Shown here one piece after another: positions 1-11,691 of a DNA stretch of 64,000 bases. The stretch covers positions 210,156,912 to 210,220,911 of the forward strand of contig BTPG01000004.1 in the NCBI GenBank assembly GCA_036245525.1, in the 5' to 3' direction. Position 1 is the stretch's first letter. The number at the start of each line of letters is the position of its first letter. The DNA is from Semisulcospira habei (taxonomy: Eukaryota > Mollusca > Gastropoda > Semisulcospiridae). Position numbers and translations under genes: made by a program. Below the pieces are notes generated by a model. The model did not search any database, was not told the DNA's origin, and was given only the letters and a program-made list of their open reading frames with translations.

Positions 1-1580
1 TACAGGGATCACCTCTGGTGTGTTCAGGCAACAGTCTTGTGGGCTAATAACTAACAATTGTTCTGAATTTTTACTTCTCGAGCAGAAAAATAATATTTTA
101 CTTTACAAGCAGAAAAACGGCAACTTGAAATTATATGTACGTTGCATTGTACACGTTGCATTACCCCCCTTTACCCACTGTTCATTAGTGGAGGCTGCGT
201 GCACAAGGGAGTTACTGAAACAAGTTGGTTAGTTATTGGGGTTTAACGCCGAACAGGCGGCTAAGGCCATCTCACGGCAGTTTAATGTAACAAGTGTTCA
301 TTTCTTTTTTATTTCTCTCACTTGCTTTCAGGTTTGAAGAATGAATGTTGTCTGCTTGGGATCTGCGTGATTTGATCGGATTGTGTCATCCTAGTACGGT
401 CATCTCATTGCTGGCTGACTGCCGGTCTGCTCTTTGCGTCTCGGTTCACACAGCTCTCTCTCTTCTAACGAACGCGGCAAGAAACAGGCATCTATAGTTG
501 AGATAAAATAAGCACGGCGGAAGGAAGAAATACACTTTCAGACTTCAGACTTGTGAGAACAGAACAAGACATATTTCAATGTACATTTTGCAATTGCAAT
601 AGAATTTGAAATTTGTGTGTATTTGACAAAACTTAACATTGGAAAAGTGGCATACAGTGTCTAATAATAACACATTCAAGACATGCTGCATTTGTGTGTG
701 TGGCAAAAGCCAAGCTTCTAGATGCAGCAGGCCTGGATTGAGTTAATATGTGTGACTGGTCTTTTCTGTTTATTGTTCAGGCATGTGTGAGGTTAGTCCA
801 CTCTGTATGATAGTTCATGGGTGCCAAAATAGCTTTGCGCCTGTGCACCAAGATTTTCTGGCACCACCCTTGAACTATTTTAGTCAGTCTGTCCCATGAA
901 GTGTAAATTGCCCTCTTCAGAGGACAACTCACAAATTTATTATTTTGCAGGGAGGGGTGGGGAACTTTAAGACTGGGTGTCATCAGACACACTACGTTAA
1001 CATTTCTCACGGTATGTAGGTGCGCACACATGCGTACTAACATTTGTATTTAAGTTGGTTTGTGTGCGCGTCACATGAGAGTGTACTGCGTGTGAATGAA
1101 CACTATTCCCAAATGTAAGCATGTATTTTAGAGTGTGAGTGTGCTTTTCTTTAAAGGACGTCATTTTAAATTTATGCTGTTGTATTAGTTTTTAAGTATA
1201 AATGGGTTTTTGTCGTGTGTGCAGTAAAAGAGAAACTTTATGAAAAAAATTGTGTAAAATTAAAAAAAAAATTCTCAAGTGTTTTAGTGCATATTGGATC
1301 TGAACAATGTTGAAATATGTTTGCTGAGCGGTGATTTTTAACTTTGCGGCCTGAAGTGGCAAGGTCCAAAGTCACAGACCAGCATACAAATATAGAGGTG
1401 TATTCACTGGCGTTTTGGGAGCGTGTGCTTGATACATGTATGGAGTGTGGTAGATTGATGTGCACTTGTGGATTCACAACTGGACTAGCATCACAGTTTA
1501 TGCTGAATGAGAGTGAAAGGAAATAAATGAAAATGAGAACAAGGTGCCTTCATGTGTGTGTTAAACATGTGAAATGTGCA
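1..1580. other. Intergenic stretch, no gene seen
   Basis: No open frame here resembles a known protein. About 210-285 holds a short piece that recurs reverse-complemented at 28386-28440 inside the DIRS element (shared block GGCGTTAAAC plus flanks), probably a retroposon fragment. About 803-885 is a decayed copy of the hairpin family A described below. The rest is AT-rich and GT-rich simple sequence. Confidence 0.5.
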
Positions 1581-1584
1581 TTAA

Positions 1585-1792
1585 CCCTTTTCATCCTGAT
1601 ACGCTTCCACTTGAAATTAATTTGACTGTGTATGATAATTCAAGGGTGGTGCCAGAATAGCTTTGCGCCTGAGGCGCCAAGCTATTCTGGCACCACCCTT
1701 GAACGAAAATGGTGGATTTATCTCCTAATCAGTAATGTAGCCTTCGTAGGACAATAAGCAGATTTTACAAAATCAGCCTCATGATATAAGGG
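1585..1792. mobile_element. Palindromic MITE, family A (TTAA-flanked)
   Basis: A 208 bp fold-back element between two TTAA tetranucleotides (1581-1584 and 1793-1796). Its ends are CCCTTTTCATCC on the left and a degenerate inverse on the right. The core is a hairpin with arms around CCAGAATAGCTTTGCGCC and its complement. TTAA targets and CCC termini resemble piggyBac-type non-autonomous elements; that class assignment is inference. Confidence 0.75.
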
Positions 1793-1816
1793 TTAATTTG
1801 TGTGTGTGTGCGTTAA

Positions 1817-1895
1817 CTCTTTCACTGTCAGTAGTGCTTTTCTCGTGATGATTCCTGCAGGAATTTTCATCACAAAAACCACAAACAGGCAAGAG
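1817..1895. mobile_element. Short palindromic MITE, family B
   Basis: A 79 bp hairpin between TTAA at 1813-1816 and 1896-1899. It begins CTCTTTCACTGTCAG, has a centre around ATTCCTGCAGGAAT and ends with CAAGAG. Related copies lie at 2328-2407, about 38270-38365, 38515-38600 and 58590-58644. Confidence 0.65.
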
Positions 1896-2094
1896 TTAAT
1901 TGTGTGTGTGTGTGTGTGTGTGTGCCAGACGTCTTAGACGTGTCGAGTCTGTGTGTGTGCACCCTGTTTGTGTATATACGTGTCTGTGTGTGAGCAAGTC
2001 TTCACATGCTTGAGCTGCACCTCAAGTTACACCTTTTTCAATGAAGAACTTTTCTTAAAAAATACTCGTGACCTTGATACTTAAAGATAACACC

Positions 2095-2302
2095 ACCCTT
2101 TTCATCCTGATACGCTTCCACTTGAAATTAATTTGACTACGTATGACAGTTCAAGGGTGGCGCCAGAATAGCTTGGCGCCTTAGGCGTCAAGCTATTCTG
2201 GCACCACCCTTGAACTAAAATGGTGGATCTATCTCCTAATCAGTAATGTAACCTTCATAGGATAATAAGCAAATTTTACAAATCAGCCTCAGGATGTAAT
2301 GG
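2095..2302. mobile_element. Palindromic MITE, family A
   Basis: Second copy within the tandem duplication, hairpin core about 2148-2216. The right end abuts TTAA at 2303-2306. The left TTAA is lost (ATAACACCACCC), consistent with the duplication junction lying there. Confidence 0.65.
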
Positions 2303-2327
2303 GTTAAATTGTGTGTGTGAGTGTTAA

Positions 2328-2407
2328 CTCTTTAGCTGTCGGTAGTGCTTTTCTCATGATTCCTGCAGGAAATATCGTGACAAAAAACACAAAAACAGCA
2401 GGCAGAG
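2328..2407. mobile_element. Short palindromic MITE, family B
   Basis: An 80 bp hairpin between TTAA at 2324-2327 and 2408-2411, with the same CTCTTTAGCTGTCGG start and CCTGCAGG centre as the copy at 1817. Confidence 0.6.
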
Positions 2408-2815
2408 TTAATTGTATGTGTCTGTGTGTGCCAGGTCTCCGTGCGTGTGTACCATGTGTGCACGCCATTTTGTGTATGTGTCTGTGTGTGAGCTTGACCT
2501 GCATGTTGGGGGGAAAAACCTTCACCTCATTACACCTTTTTCAATGAATAACTTGATTTTTAAAAAAATAAATACACTTGACCTTGATACTTAAAGATAA
2601 CATGCCCAAGGCCAGTCTCAAAGGTGCCCGGAAAAGCATTCAATACAGGTTATCACTTTATCAGTTTATTCAGTTTCTTTTAGCGAAACTGGCACATTCG
2701 GTGACACCATACCAAGTGTGTGACGGTTCACTCTGAAAAAATTTTAATGATGTTTTACCATCTTGTCTCTGATGCAAATGAGGCTGATAGTGTTGAACTC
2801 ATTCTGCCCGCGACA

Positions 2816-4790
2816 CAATACAATACAATAATACTTTATTAATCCTTCATGGGGAAATTCACTGTCTGCCCATACAACATATGGCATCATCACACACTTA
2901 TTCAAATAATTAAATAACCTATAACTCTTGCTTAAAGAGATGAACTGTAACAGACGTATTGTTACCTTTGCAACACTTGGCATCAGAAACACAAGGTTTA
3001 TGCCTCCTGTGGTTCTGGTGTCCGCAATGTTGCAGTGAACTACTGAATGGGGCTGGTATTAGAAACAACTAAAGAATGTTGACAGACACTATCTACTGAT
3101 ATTACTGTTGAAAAGGGCAACAGCCTGACGGACAAAAGAGTTGGCATAACGTGATGTACTACTTTTGAGTACTCGAAGTCTGCCGCTTCGTTCGATATGT
3201 CTGCTGTCAAATTCATATCTAAGTGGATGTGTTTTGTCATCAAGAATGTCAGCCAGTTTGTTCGTAATCCGTCTGTTGTACAGTGTGTCCAAAGTATCTT
3301 GTGCTCTACCAACCACTGACCCCGCCTGCTTTCCTGATTACTTTGTTAAGACGATCTTGTTCTCTTTTACATAAATTTCTCCCCCAGCACGTCAGTCCAA
3401 AAGTTAGAACGCTAACAATACTGGAGCAGTAAAACATCTGTAAAAGCTGAGTGCTTACATGAAATGATCTGAGTTTTCTCAAACAGTAAAGACGGGTATG
3501 CGCTTGTTTCACAATAGCCCCCGTGTTTTGTTTCCAGTTGAGCGCGTTGTCAAAAAGAACACCTAAATACTTTGCCGGTAGGACTCCACAAGCTCAACTT
3601 CTGTTCCCTTGATAACAACAGGACCGGGATGATGTTTGCTTTTCTTGAAATCTATGATCATCTCTCTTGTTTTACCAAAATGTAATTCAAGATAGTTTCT
3701 ATCGCACCACTCTACAAAGTCGTCGATCTCTTGTCGATAGTGTCTGTCGTCCTCATTCGTAATCTGTCCTGTCAGTGCCATGTCGTCAGCGTATATGTCG
3801 ACACAGTCGTCACGAGTGGCTCTACAGTCTGCTGTGTACAAAGAAAAACAAAAAAGGCGACAGGACAGTCCCCTGTGGTGCACCGGCGTTGGTGGAAAAG
3901 TACATCCGAGATTTGATCCAAACTAATTCTGACAAACTGTGGGTGGATAGTGAGATAGCCCAAAACCCAAAGAATGGTAGAGGCATTTATGTTCATGTGA
4001 ACTATAGTTTGTGAGTATGTGTGGCTGAATGGTGTTAAAAGCAGATGAAAAATCATAGAACATCAGTCGATTGGAGGCTCCTCAGTGGTTTTTCTAAATG
4101 AGAGTAGATGTTGTTTACAACATGCAAAATGGCATCATCAACACCTCTTTGCCTTCTGTAAGCAAACTGAAAGGGGTCCATAAAATCAGAAACCTGTATT
4201 TAAAAATGTGAAATAACAGCCCTCTCAAAAAACTTCATGACACATAATACCGGTTATTATATAGGCGCTTTACCCAATTCTGTGAATCAGCTCAAAGCGC
4301 CGCGAACTGAACCCAACACACACACTCACGTGACACTACATGCATTCACTCTGAACACAGTACAAGACAAACGCAGGGTCAGTTCAGAAAGAACCCCCGA
4401 CGGTCCGCCCGAATTAAAGGTGACACTAGAGGAGAAAGTCTTGCGCCGGAACCCGGTATCGACTCAACCTCGCACCTTTAGCGTTGGTCAGTGGCAGGGA
4501 CCACCTCACACATGAGGTAAGAGCAACTGGTCTTAAATCATTCCTCACAGATACAGTTTGCTTTTTTGGCACGGGGATAATACAAGAGGTCTTCCACGAA
4601 CAGGGGACGACACTACACTGGGTAAGTGACATGTTAAAAATATAGCAAAGAATTCTGTACAGTTGTTCAGCGCATAATTTTAACACATTTGATCTAACAC
4701 CATCTGGCCCAGACGCTTTGTTTCTGTTGGTATTTTTAAGTACTCTAAGCACCACCTCCTCATACATCACATCACTTCACACCACAGCAA
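2816..4790 (-). pseudogene. L2/Rex1-like LINE reverse transcriptase relic
   Basis: Minus-strand remains of a non-LTR retrotransposon of the Jockey superfamily, broken by frameshifts. Read 5' to 3', 4770-4520 encodes an early RT block (KASGPDGV, then LRPVALTSC), 3883-3563 encodes the catalytic region with YADD and a following 'thumb' segment, and 3512-3060 the C-terminal region. The 3' end at about 2816 has a short TGTATTG-type repeat tail. A tRNA-derived SINE has been inserted at 4246-4507 inside the RT. No endonuclease domain is visible, so the copy is 5'-truncated. The closest clade assignment (Rex1/L2) rests on motif style only. Confidence 0.8.
4246..4507 (-). mobile_element. tRNA-derived SINE inserted in a LINE
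   Basis: On the minus strand this carries a Pol III B-box-like block (near 4450-4470) downstream of an A-box-like start, and ends in AT-rich GCGCCTATATAATAACC. It is flanked by ACACAT at 4240-4245 and 4508-4513. The interrupted LINE reading frame lines up again across the insertion, so the 6 bp are a target-site duplication. A second copy of the family is at 53357-54018. Confidence 0.75.
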
Positions 4791-4810
4791 GATATGGCTC
4801 AACCATGCTA

Positions 4811-4864
4811 GTTCAAGGGTGGTGGCAGAATAGCTTGGCCAGCTATTCTGCCACCACCCAGTTC
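4811..4864. mobile_element. Short hairpin of family A
   Basis: Arms 4818-4836 and 4841-4859 (GGGTGGTGGCAGAATAGCT and its exact complement) around TGGC. This is the same core as the larger family A elements, with outer parts lost. Confidence 0.6.
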
Positions 4865-4869
4865 TAATT

Positions 4870-7183
4870 CAGATTCTGAAATGCCGGCCTAATCATTTTG
4901 ATTCGCTGGAATGTGAGCTTGCGCTATTCTCTTTCTATCCACTTTTTCCAACAGAGCGGTTGTTTATAATTGCTGTCAACGCGTCTAATACACCATGGAA
5001 GGCAGTCACTGAATCACCTCGCGCAGCGTCTTCTATGTAAGGCCCGGCATAATGATCGAGGCAGGCAATTTAAGTTTATTTTAGATAGGAGGTGCGTATC
5101 ACTGAGTGTATCTAGGACAGTGTGATAGTGGACCTTTCTACAGACGGGAAAAGGCATAGATCCTCAGGAGTCCGCCATGCAAGTCAGTTACAGGACCATG
5201 ACCCATGAGAATCTCAGTGTGCCTAAGTTTTGCTTTTTCAGTTCACATAGTTTTATTTTTCAGGCTGAGCGCGGGAGGGAGATGCGTTATTCATTGTGGT
5301 TTGCAGCGAGTTTCAGGCGTTTCTTTTGTTTTTCAGTAACCGTACATGATTGACCATCACTGAATGAACACACTTCCCCCCCCCCCCCCCCCCCCCCCCC
5401 TTTCGTTCTGGTAAAGACAGAGTCGGGTTCACTAGGGAATATACTTGGATCTGCTAAGGCGCATATACGGGCGGGTTCACTTCTGAAAACTCGGAAATTT
5501 CAAAGCCAGGTTACAAATTAAAACTATCGTATACTACTACTGACATGGGCTTGGGCAGGGCTGTTATTAGTGGTGGAGGGCTGGTGGTGCTAGAGCCAGG
5601 CTTGAAGGCTTTCAGTGGAACTGCCATCAGATGGTACGGCAGAAGGTTCTACTATGTTCCGTCTGATGTGCACAGATGAGACAAATGAACCTATCAATAA
5701 ACATTCATTCCACTGTTACCGCATACTCAGTTCACGAGGATAAATATATTCTTGTTTTTACATCACTAGACGGATGGCAGTCACTATTTAGCCGGCAATG
5801 TTCGCCTATAACCATAGACAAAACTCTCCAAAAGGCATAGATCTTCATGAGTTCCGCGCAGAGTGCGGGGGCTTGTAAGAAGCTATGTGTATTTCTGAGT
5901 CGAATTACCTTCATGTTGCTATGTCCACGCAGTTTAATCGGGTTGCGGTGATGGATATAACACAGGCAAAACGTCGACAGCTGCAAGAGTCACATATGCT
6001 CATATGCGTCTAGGAGTAGGTGCGGTCATAAGAATCGTTATGGCTAGTGTTGCCTCTATGCTGCTACAAGTGTTTACGCACCCGGATAAAATCGCGACCC
6101 GGCACCGAGCCCCAAACCAGACACCCATGGCGGCTGTCAACACGCGCGATGATCCGGCCGACGACCGTCCCAGCTCTGCGGCGTAGAATAGCGCGATGTT
6201 TATACTCACTATAGGTTCACGCAGTGCAAACTCGAGTCTGGAGAATATCTGCACCCTTAAACTAGCATGGTCCATCTGTCTCCTGAATTGTAATGCTGCC
6301 CTCAGAGGATAACTCCAAAATGTGGGTATCACCGAGTTTTGTACCTCTTGCACAATGAGTTCACTCTGTTGTCACGTAGTATTGCACGAGACTGGTGCAA
6401 GAACTGAAGTGCAAATGTTCGGCATTTCAAACTGGATGCTATTTTAACGCTTGGCGCAAATACTGAAGAAAACCCATGCTCTATACTCCTGGTGAACATG
6501 TCAACTCCGGGACGGTTTTATATTCACCCCTCCCCGGGTATAGGCCGTCGACGAGAGACCTCCAGCAACTCCTGTCCTGTGCTTCTCCTTCGATTTTACT
6601 CCAGGTGGTTATATATGACCTATTGCCAAAAGGTGTTACTGAAAAGGCACATTGACATCCACAGGTGCTTCTTTCTGCTTGTTGTAAACGTGAAATGCAG
6701 CCACATTCTCTTTCAAACCACAGTCTCAGGGACGTAAAAAGAATTAAGAGAGACAACAGCAACATTTCCTATGATCATTTTATTTCAAGTACAGAAAGAA
6801 TAAATGCAAATTCAGGAACAGATATTATGTCGAACGTCATAATTACAACAAACTGAACGGAGGTTTAACATTTATCCATCCAAAGCCACAAGTTCGCCCA
6901 AAAGTCACTTTTCTTCCGCTACAAACACTGCATATACACACTTCCTCATTTACCTGAACTGCTGATCAATCCGCAATACTGCTAAATCACATATCGTTCT
7001 GCACTATTCGTCATGTATTGACTCGAACTGCTCATCAATCCTTAAAACTGCAAATCACATCTCGTTTTACACTTATTTCTTCTCAAAAGTGTCTCACCAC
7101 AATGAAGGTTAAAACAGTGTAAAAAAATCATACATTTATATAAATATGTTATTTTGTTTTTGTACACTTGGGCCAAAACCCTT
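4870..7183. other. Intergenic stretch, no gene seen
   Basis: No convincing coding region. There is a poly-C run at about 5377-5400. Fragments of hairpin family C (GGCATAGATC blocks) lie near 5152-5180 and 5836-5865, and a half copy of family A flank sits near 6250-6335. The remainder is unremarkable sequence up to the gypsy LTR. Confidence 0.45.
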
Positions 7184-8042
7184 TGTTACGATTGTGGTTG
7201 TGTTATCCTGTGAGAGCGTACATGTGTTATTCGTAGGTAACGATATGTTGTTTATTTGAGCTATCACGGTTATGATTTCGTACCTTTTTAGTAAGATTTT
7301 CTTTTGTTTGTGAGTAGAGCCGATTTCGTTTTGTTGTGTTTAGTCCGGTGCGTTGTAGAAGGGTCGCACTGTCTGGTGGCCTCGTAAGTGTCACGTCGGT
7401 TAGTTGACATCGCTACATTTTTCGCTACTTTTTGTTTTACTGTGCGCGTGTAGTGAGCAGCTTTTATTTTGTTTGGTGAATGTTCTCGTACCTTTTTGAG
7501 CTATCATAGATAGGGATACCATACTTTTATGTGTCTTTATTATATGCTAGAATTTAGAGCTGAAGTGAGCAGCGGTGTTTTTGTAGCCTGATATATTGTT
7601 TCTGGAAAATTTATGTTAATGAGTTTCGGCTGCGCGTTTTGTTCTGATTGGTTGAGTTACATGATTTCCGTGGAAGATTCTAGATTTTGATAGTGTATAT
7701 AAGGAGGGCGCTGGGAAAGCCCGTGAGTACATTGTCTTGCTTTGTCAGTTGTAGAGATACGCAGTTTATTGCGAGAGACGCTGTGTATGAGAAACTTTGA
7801 GTCGTAGTATGGACATAGCAGAAGAGACTTTGTATTCAGTAGTTTGTGCATTTGAAAGAGCATTACTGTGAGGATATCGCATCGCTGAATTAAATATTGT
7901 TGGAACTGTTACTCCAGTTTTGTCTACATCCTTAAGCCACGGTTGACGGATTGCAGCTGAATGAGGTCTATTTAAAAGAACTCTACGTGCGTGTGTGTCT
8001 GGTGTGTTTATCATACTTCGACTACTACTCCACCACGTAACA
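7184..8042 (+). repeat. 5' LTR
   Basis: Starts TGTTACG and ends CGTAACA, a short inverted repeat typical of LTR ends. It contains a TATA-like TATATAA at 7696-7702 upstream of the likely transcription start, and an AATTAAA-type signal near 7886. Confidence 0.93.
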
Positions 8043-8045
8043 TTT

Positions 8046-8063
8046 TGGCGACCCCGACGAGAC
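8046..8063 (+). promoter_or_regulatory. tRNA primer-binding site
   Basis: TGGCGACCCCGACGAGAC lies three bases after the LTR end. It starts with TGG, which pairs with the CCA end of a primer tRNA. The exact tRNA was not determined. Confidence 0.7.
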
Positions 8064-8124
8064 CTCTTCAGTTGGTTCAGTGGAAAGGGTAGCAGGAGAA
8101 AACAGCCAGCAGTGAAAAGCAGAG

Positions 8125-8686
8125 ATGGCGACATCAGAATTGGAGACATTCCTGAAAATTGGAAAGGAATGTGGACTCGAAGGAGCTCAACTCCTCGAGT
8201 TTGTAAAGGAGAGAGAGGAGAAAGAAGAAAAGCGACGAGAGAGAGAAGAAAAGGAGAGATTGGAGAGAGAAGAGAAGAAGAAAAGAGACGAGAGAGAGAA
8301 GAAAAGGAGAGATTGGAGAGAGAAGAGAAAGAAGAGAAGAAACGAGAGAAAGAAGAAAAGGGGAGATTGGAGAGAGAAGAAAAAGAAGAAAAGAGACGAG
8401 AGAAAGAAGAAAAGGAGAGACTGGAAAGAGAAGAAAGAGCCAAAGAACGTGAAATCAGGAGACTGAAATCCAAGCAGAAGAAGCAGAGAAACAGCGAAGA
8501 GAAGCAGAGAAACAACGAGAAGAGGAGCGAGAAGAGGCAGAGAGGCAGCGTCAACACGAAATTCATCTAAAGCAGATGGAGATTGAGGCACAGAGCCAGC
8601 GAACTAATGAAGCAACAGCATTAGCGAGCAGATAACAAACAGCCCGTGCGCCAAAACTTCCACCTTTCATTGAAAATTCAGATAAG
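8125..8686 (+). pseudogene. Gypsy gag, N-terminal basic/acidic coiled coil
   Basis: The likely gag start is the ATG at 8125, opening MATSELETFLKIG. It is followed by a purine minisatellite (about 8208-8540) coding Glu/Lys/Arg-rich coiled coil in more than one frame. Length changes in this minisatellite shift the frame. A TAA at 8633-8635 then lies in frame with the downstream gag-pol ORF, separating this segment from it. The purine-rich strand also produces long antisense frames that are artefacts. Confidence 0.7.
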
Positions 8687-11179
8687 ATGGACGCTTATCT
8701 GGAGCGATTCGAGCGCTTTGCAAATAGCAACAATTGGAAACAAGAGACTTGGCCTATTAAACTGAGCGCACTTCTAACTGGCAAAGCGCTTGAATTTTAC
8801 ACCCGCTTACCAAGAGAAGAAGCCGAAGATTATACACAGTTGAAAGCCGCCCTGTTGAGACAGTACGACTTCACTGAAGAGGGTTACAGGCAACGATTTC
8901 GGAACTGCAAGCCTGAAGAAGGAGAAACACCCGGCCTATTCATTGAGAGAATCAGAAGCTACCTGGAGAAATGGATAGAGCTGGCTGGCCTAAACAGAGA
9001 GTACCAAGACCTGTGCGACCTCATCATCAAAGAACAAGTTTTCAGCGCATGTTCTAAGGACCTGGCCGCCCACCTCAGAGAGCAAAAAGACCAGTCACTA
9101 AAGGCCCTGGCCGACTTCGCTCAAAGATACCTTGACGCTCACAATATGAAGTTCGGGTCCAGTAAGCCACAGCGTGTGTCTGCACCAGCAGAGGAAATCC
9201 ACAATGTCAGAGACACCCCGAGATACAAGCCGGTGGAGAACCTGACATGTTTTCTCTGTGGAAAGAAAGGTCACAAGGCGATACGGTGTCCTAAAGACAT
9301 TCCCCGAGGCGACAACATCAGAAGATCCAACCAAGATCGTGGGATAGCAGGCAGAAGCAGTACCACGTCTCAACACAGAGCTGCCGCTGTATTAGCCAAT
9401 GATGTGACGTCATCCAATGACTTTGAATCCAGAGAAAAGCGAGCGACACCAGAGCTGATCGAATCTTTCAGAAAGAATGGACGCATCCCAGTAGGAGATG
9501 GGACTACATTTTTACCAGTCTCAAACATCGCGCTGCCTGAGAATGAAGTGCCGAACATGCCGGTGGTGTCAGGATTCGTCGGCGACACACCAGTGAGAGT
9601 GTTGAGAGACACTGGTTGTAGCTGCATCATCGTGAGAGAGGACCTAGTAGCTGAAGACCAGAAGCTACAGGAGTGGACCACCCTCATTTTGGCTGACGGA
9701 ACTGTAAGGATTATCCCCCTTGCCAAAGTCAGTGTCGACACCCCATACTTGACAGGAGAGGTGAAGGCGTTGTGCGTGAAGACGCCAGTCTACGACCTCA
9801 TCATCGGAAACATTGATGGTGCCAGAAACGCAGACGATCCAGATCCAGAGTGGAGACCCGAAATATGTTCTGTTACCACGAGAAGTCAAGCAAAGAAGAG
9901 TCACCAGACCATCCCTCTAAAAGTGGCGGACAACATGGAAGCAGCTGTAGTGAATAGGGACAGGCTGGTGGAGCTACAGAGAGGTCAAGACAAACCAAAA
10001 TTGGCGGAATCGGTGCGTCTTGCTGATGACGAAAGACTAGACGACGAGAACCTGTTTGACCTTAATGAACTCCGACACAAAGAGGATGTAGAAGATATTC
10101 AGTTTGGTCTGAATCTGACCCAGACTCAACGTGAAGAACTGCGCGTCCTGACTCAAGAGTTCGAGCATCGGTTTACACCTGACCCAGGGACAACGGACAC
10201 CATCCTGCACGAGGTAAACCTGACGTCAAACAAGCCAGTTCGCAGCAAACCTTGTCGTCTTCCTTATAACACGAGGGAAGAATTGAAAAAGGATACCAAG
10301 GAAATGCTGAGTCTGAATGTCATCAGGGAGTCCAAGTCACCATATGCGTCCCCAGTTGTCATCGTGAAGAAACCAGATGGATCCAACCGAGTGTGTGTGG
10401 ACTATCGCAGACTCAATAAACTAACAATCTTTGATCTAGAGCCTATGCCCACAGCGGAAGAACTGTTCCAGAAGGTCAGTGGAGACCGATTTTTCTCCAA
10501 AATTGACCTAAGCAAAGGGTATTGGCAAATCAAGGTTGCAGAAGAAGATATCCCCAAGACAGCGTTCGTCACACCCGACGATCATTGGGAGTTCCTAAAA
10601 ATGCCTTTTGGTATGGTGAACAGTGGTGCCACATTGAAGAGAGGACTGAAAAGGATCCTAGAAGATATGCAAAATGTGGTCTTTTACTGGGATGACATTT
10701 TGATTCATACCAAAACTTGGGGGGACCACCTCAAAGCCCTCCGAGAACTGTTCCAAAGACTGTCAGATACGAATTTCACCATCCGTCCAAGCAAGTATAT
10801 TCTTGGAGCTGACAACATAGACTTCATTGGACATAAATTGAGCCAAGGTTTAAAGGGGCTACACGACGCCAACGTGCAGAAGATCAAGGATGCCCCGCGA
10901 CCTACGACCAAGACGCAAATCCGCTCATTTATGGGCTTGGCGAACTACTACCGGGAGTTCATACCAAACTTTGCGGCAGTCACAGCACCCCTGACTGATT
11001 TGCTGAGGAAAGGACAACCTAACATAGTGAAGTGGGAGGAGGCCCAAGAGCGAGCATTCCAGGCGGTTCGAGACATCCTAACCGAGAAGCCTGTTCTACA
11101 CCTTCCTGACCCGTTGAAAACGTTCTTCCTGAGAACAGACGCCTCCAACGAAGGGGTAGGTCTTGATGCAAGAAGATAA
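8687..11179 (+). pseudogene. Gypsy gag-protease-reverse transcriptase ORF
   Basis: An 830-codon open frame. Residues 1-150 form a SCAN/capsid-like gag region, and 188-201 a CCHC zinc knuckle (CFLCGKKGHKAIRC). Residue 308 starts the DTG active site of an aspartic protease. Residues 550-690 carry RT motifs, including DLSKGYW at 607-613 and YWDD at 667-670. The YWDD box keeps both metal-binding Asp residues but has Trp where gypsy elements normally have a small hydrophobic residue. The frame breaks at about 11160, at the start of RNase H, so the polyprotein is not completed. The coding strand matches the LTR orientation. Confidence 0.92.
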
Positions 11180-11482
11180 CGGAAAACTCCTCCCAGTGAG
11201 CTACGCCAGCAAAAGTTGACCAGAGCTGAGAGAAACTACTCGACCATTGAGAAGGAGTGCCTAGCCATCATATGGGGAGTAAGGCGATTCGAACTGTACC
11301 TTCTGGGAGTGCCATTTGTTCTCCAAACAGACCATCAGCCCTTGAACTATCTAAACTCTGCAAAGTTTACAAATTCTCGTATTATGAGATGGGCGATGTT
11401 CTTGCAGAATTTTGACATTAAACTACAATCTATTAAGGATTCGCAGAACTTTGGAGCAGATTACCTGAGCACAGCAGTTTAA
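11160..11482 (+). pseudogene. Gypsy RNase H remnant, end of pol
   Basis: Continues pol after a frameshift at about 11160; a second small deletion near 11213 changes frame again. The 88-codon frame from 11216 (LTRAERNYSTIEKECLA in style) covers the C-terminal half of the RNase H and ends in a stop at 11480-11482. No integrase-like sequence follows. Confidence 0.85.
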
Positions 11483-11677
11483 ATGAACATTTCTATGTCC
11501 AGAACTTTTGTATGAAACATTTCGATGCTCAGGACTGTTTACAGGAACTGTGAGACGTTTTTTTTTTAATTCGATTTTTGATGTGTAGTTATATTTATTT
11601 AGGGTTTTGTGTAGGTTTACACAGCCACAACCATATTTTTCAAATTTGAGAAGAAATTTTTGTGAAATTTCATTCTT

Positions 11678-11688
11678 AAGAGAGGGGG
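11678..11688 (+). promoter_or_regulatory. Polypurine tract
   Basis: AAGAGAGGGGG lies immediately before TAA and the 3' LTR start, the standard place for plus-strand priming. Confidence 0.75.
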
Positions 11689-11691
11689 TAA

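Larger units (their letters stand above)
1585..2605 (+). repeat. Tandem duplication of a ~510 bp unit carrying two MITEs
   Basis: Segment 1585-2095 (family A MITE, family B MITE, GT-rich spacer, then TTACACCTTTTTCAATGAA and CTTGATACTTAAAGATAAC) is followed by a diverged copy at 2096-2605 with the same order. The pair of unlike MITEs in each unit shows that they were together before the duplication. Confidence 0.7.

Noticed and set aside
20..232. 70-codon + strand frame at the window start
   Set aside because: No recognisable motif and no splice or start context that supports a gene.
7766..8591. Long minus-strand Ser/Leu/Phe-rich open frames (266 and 134 codons)
   Set aside because: They are the antisense of the purine-rich gag minisatellite and LTR end; stop codons are rare there because of composition, and no motif is seen.
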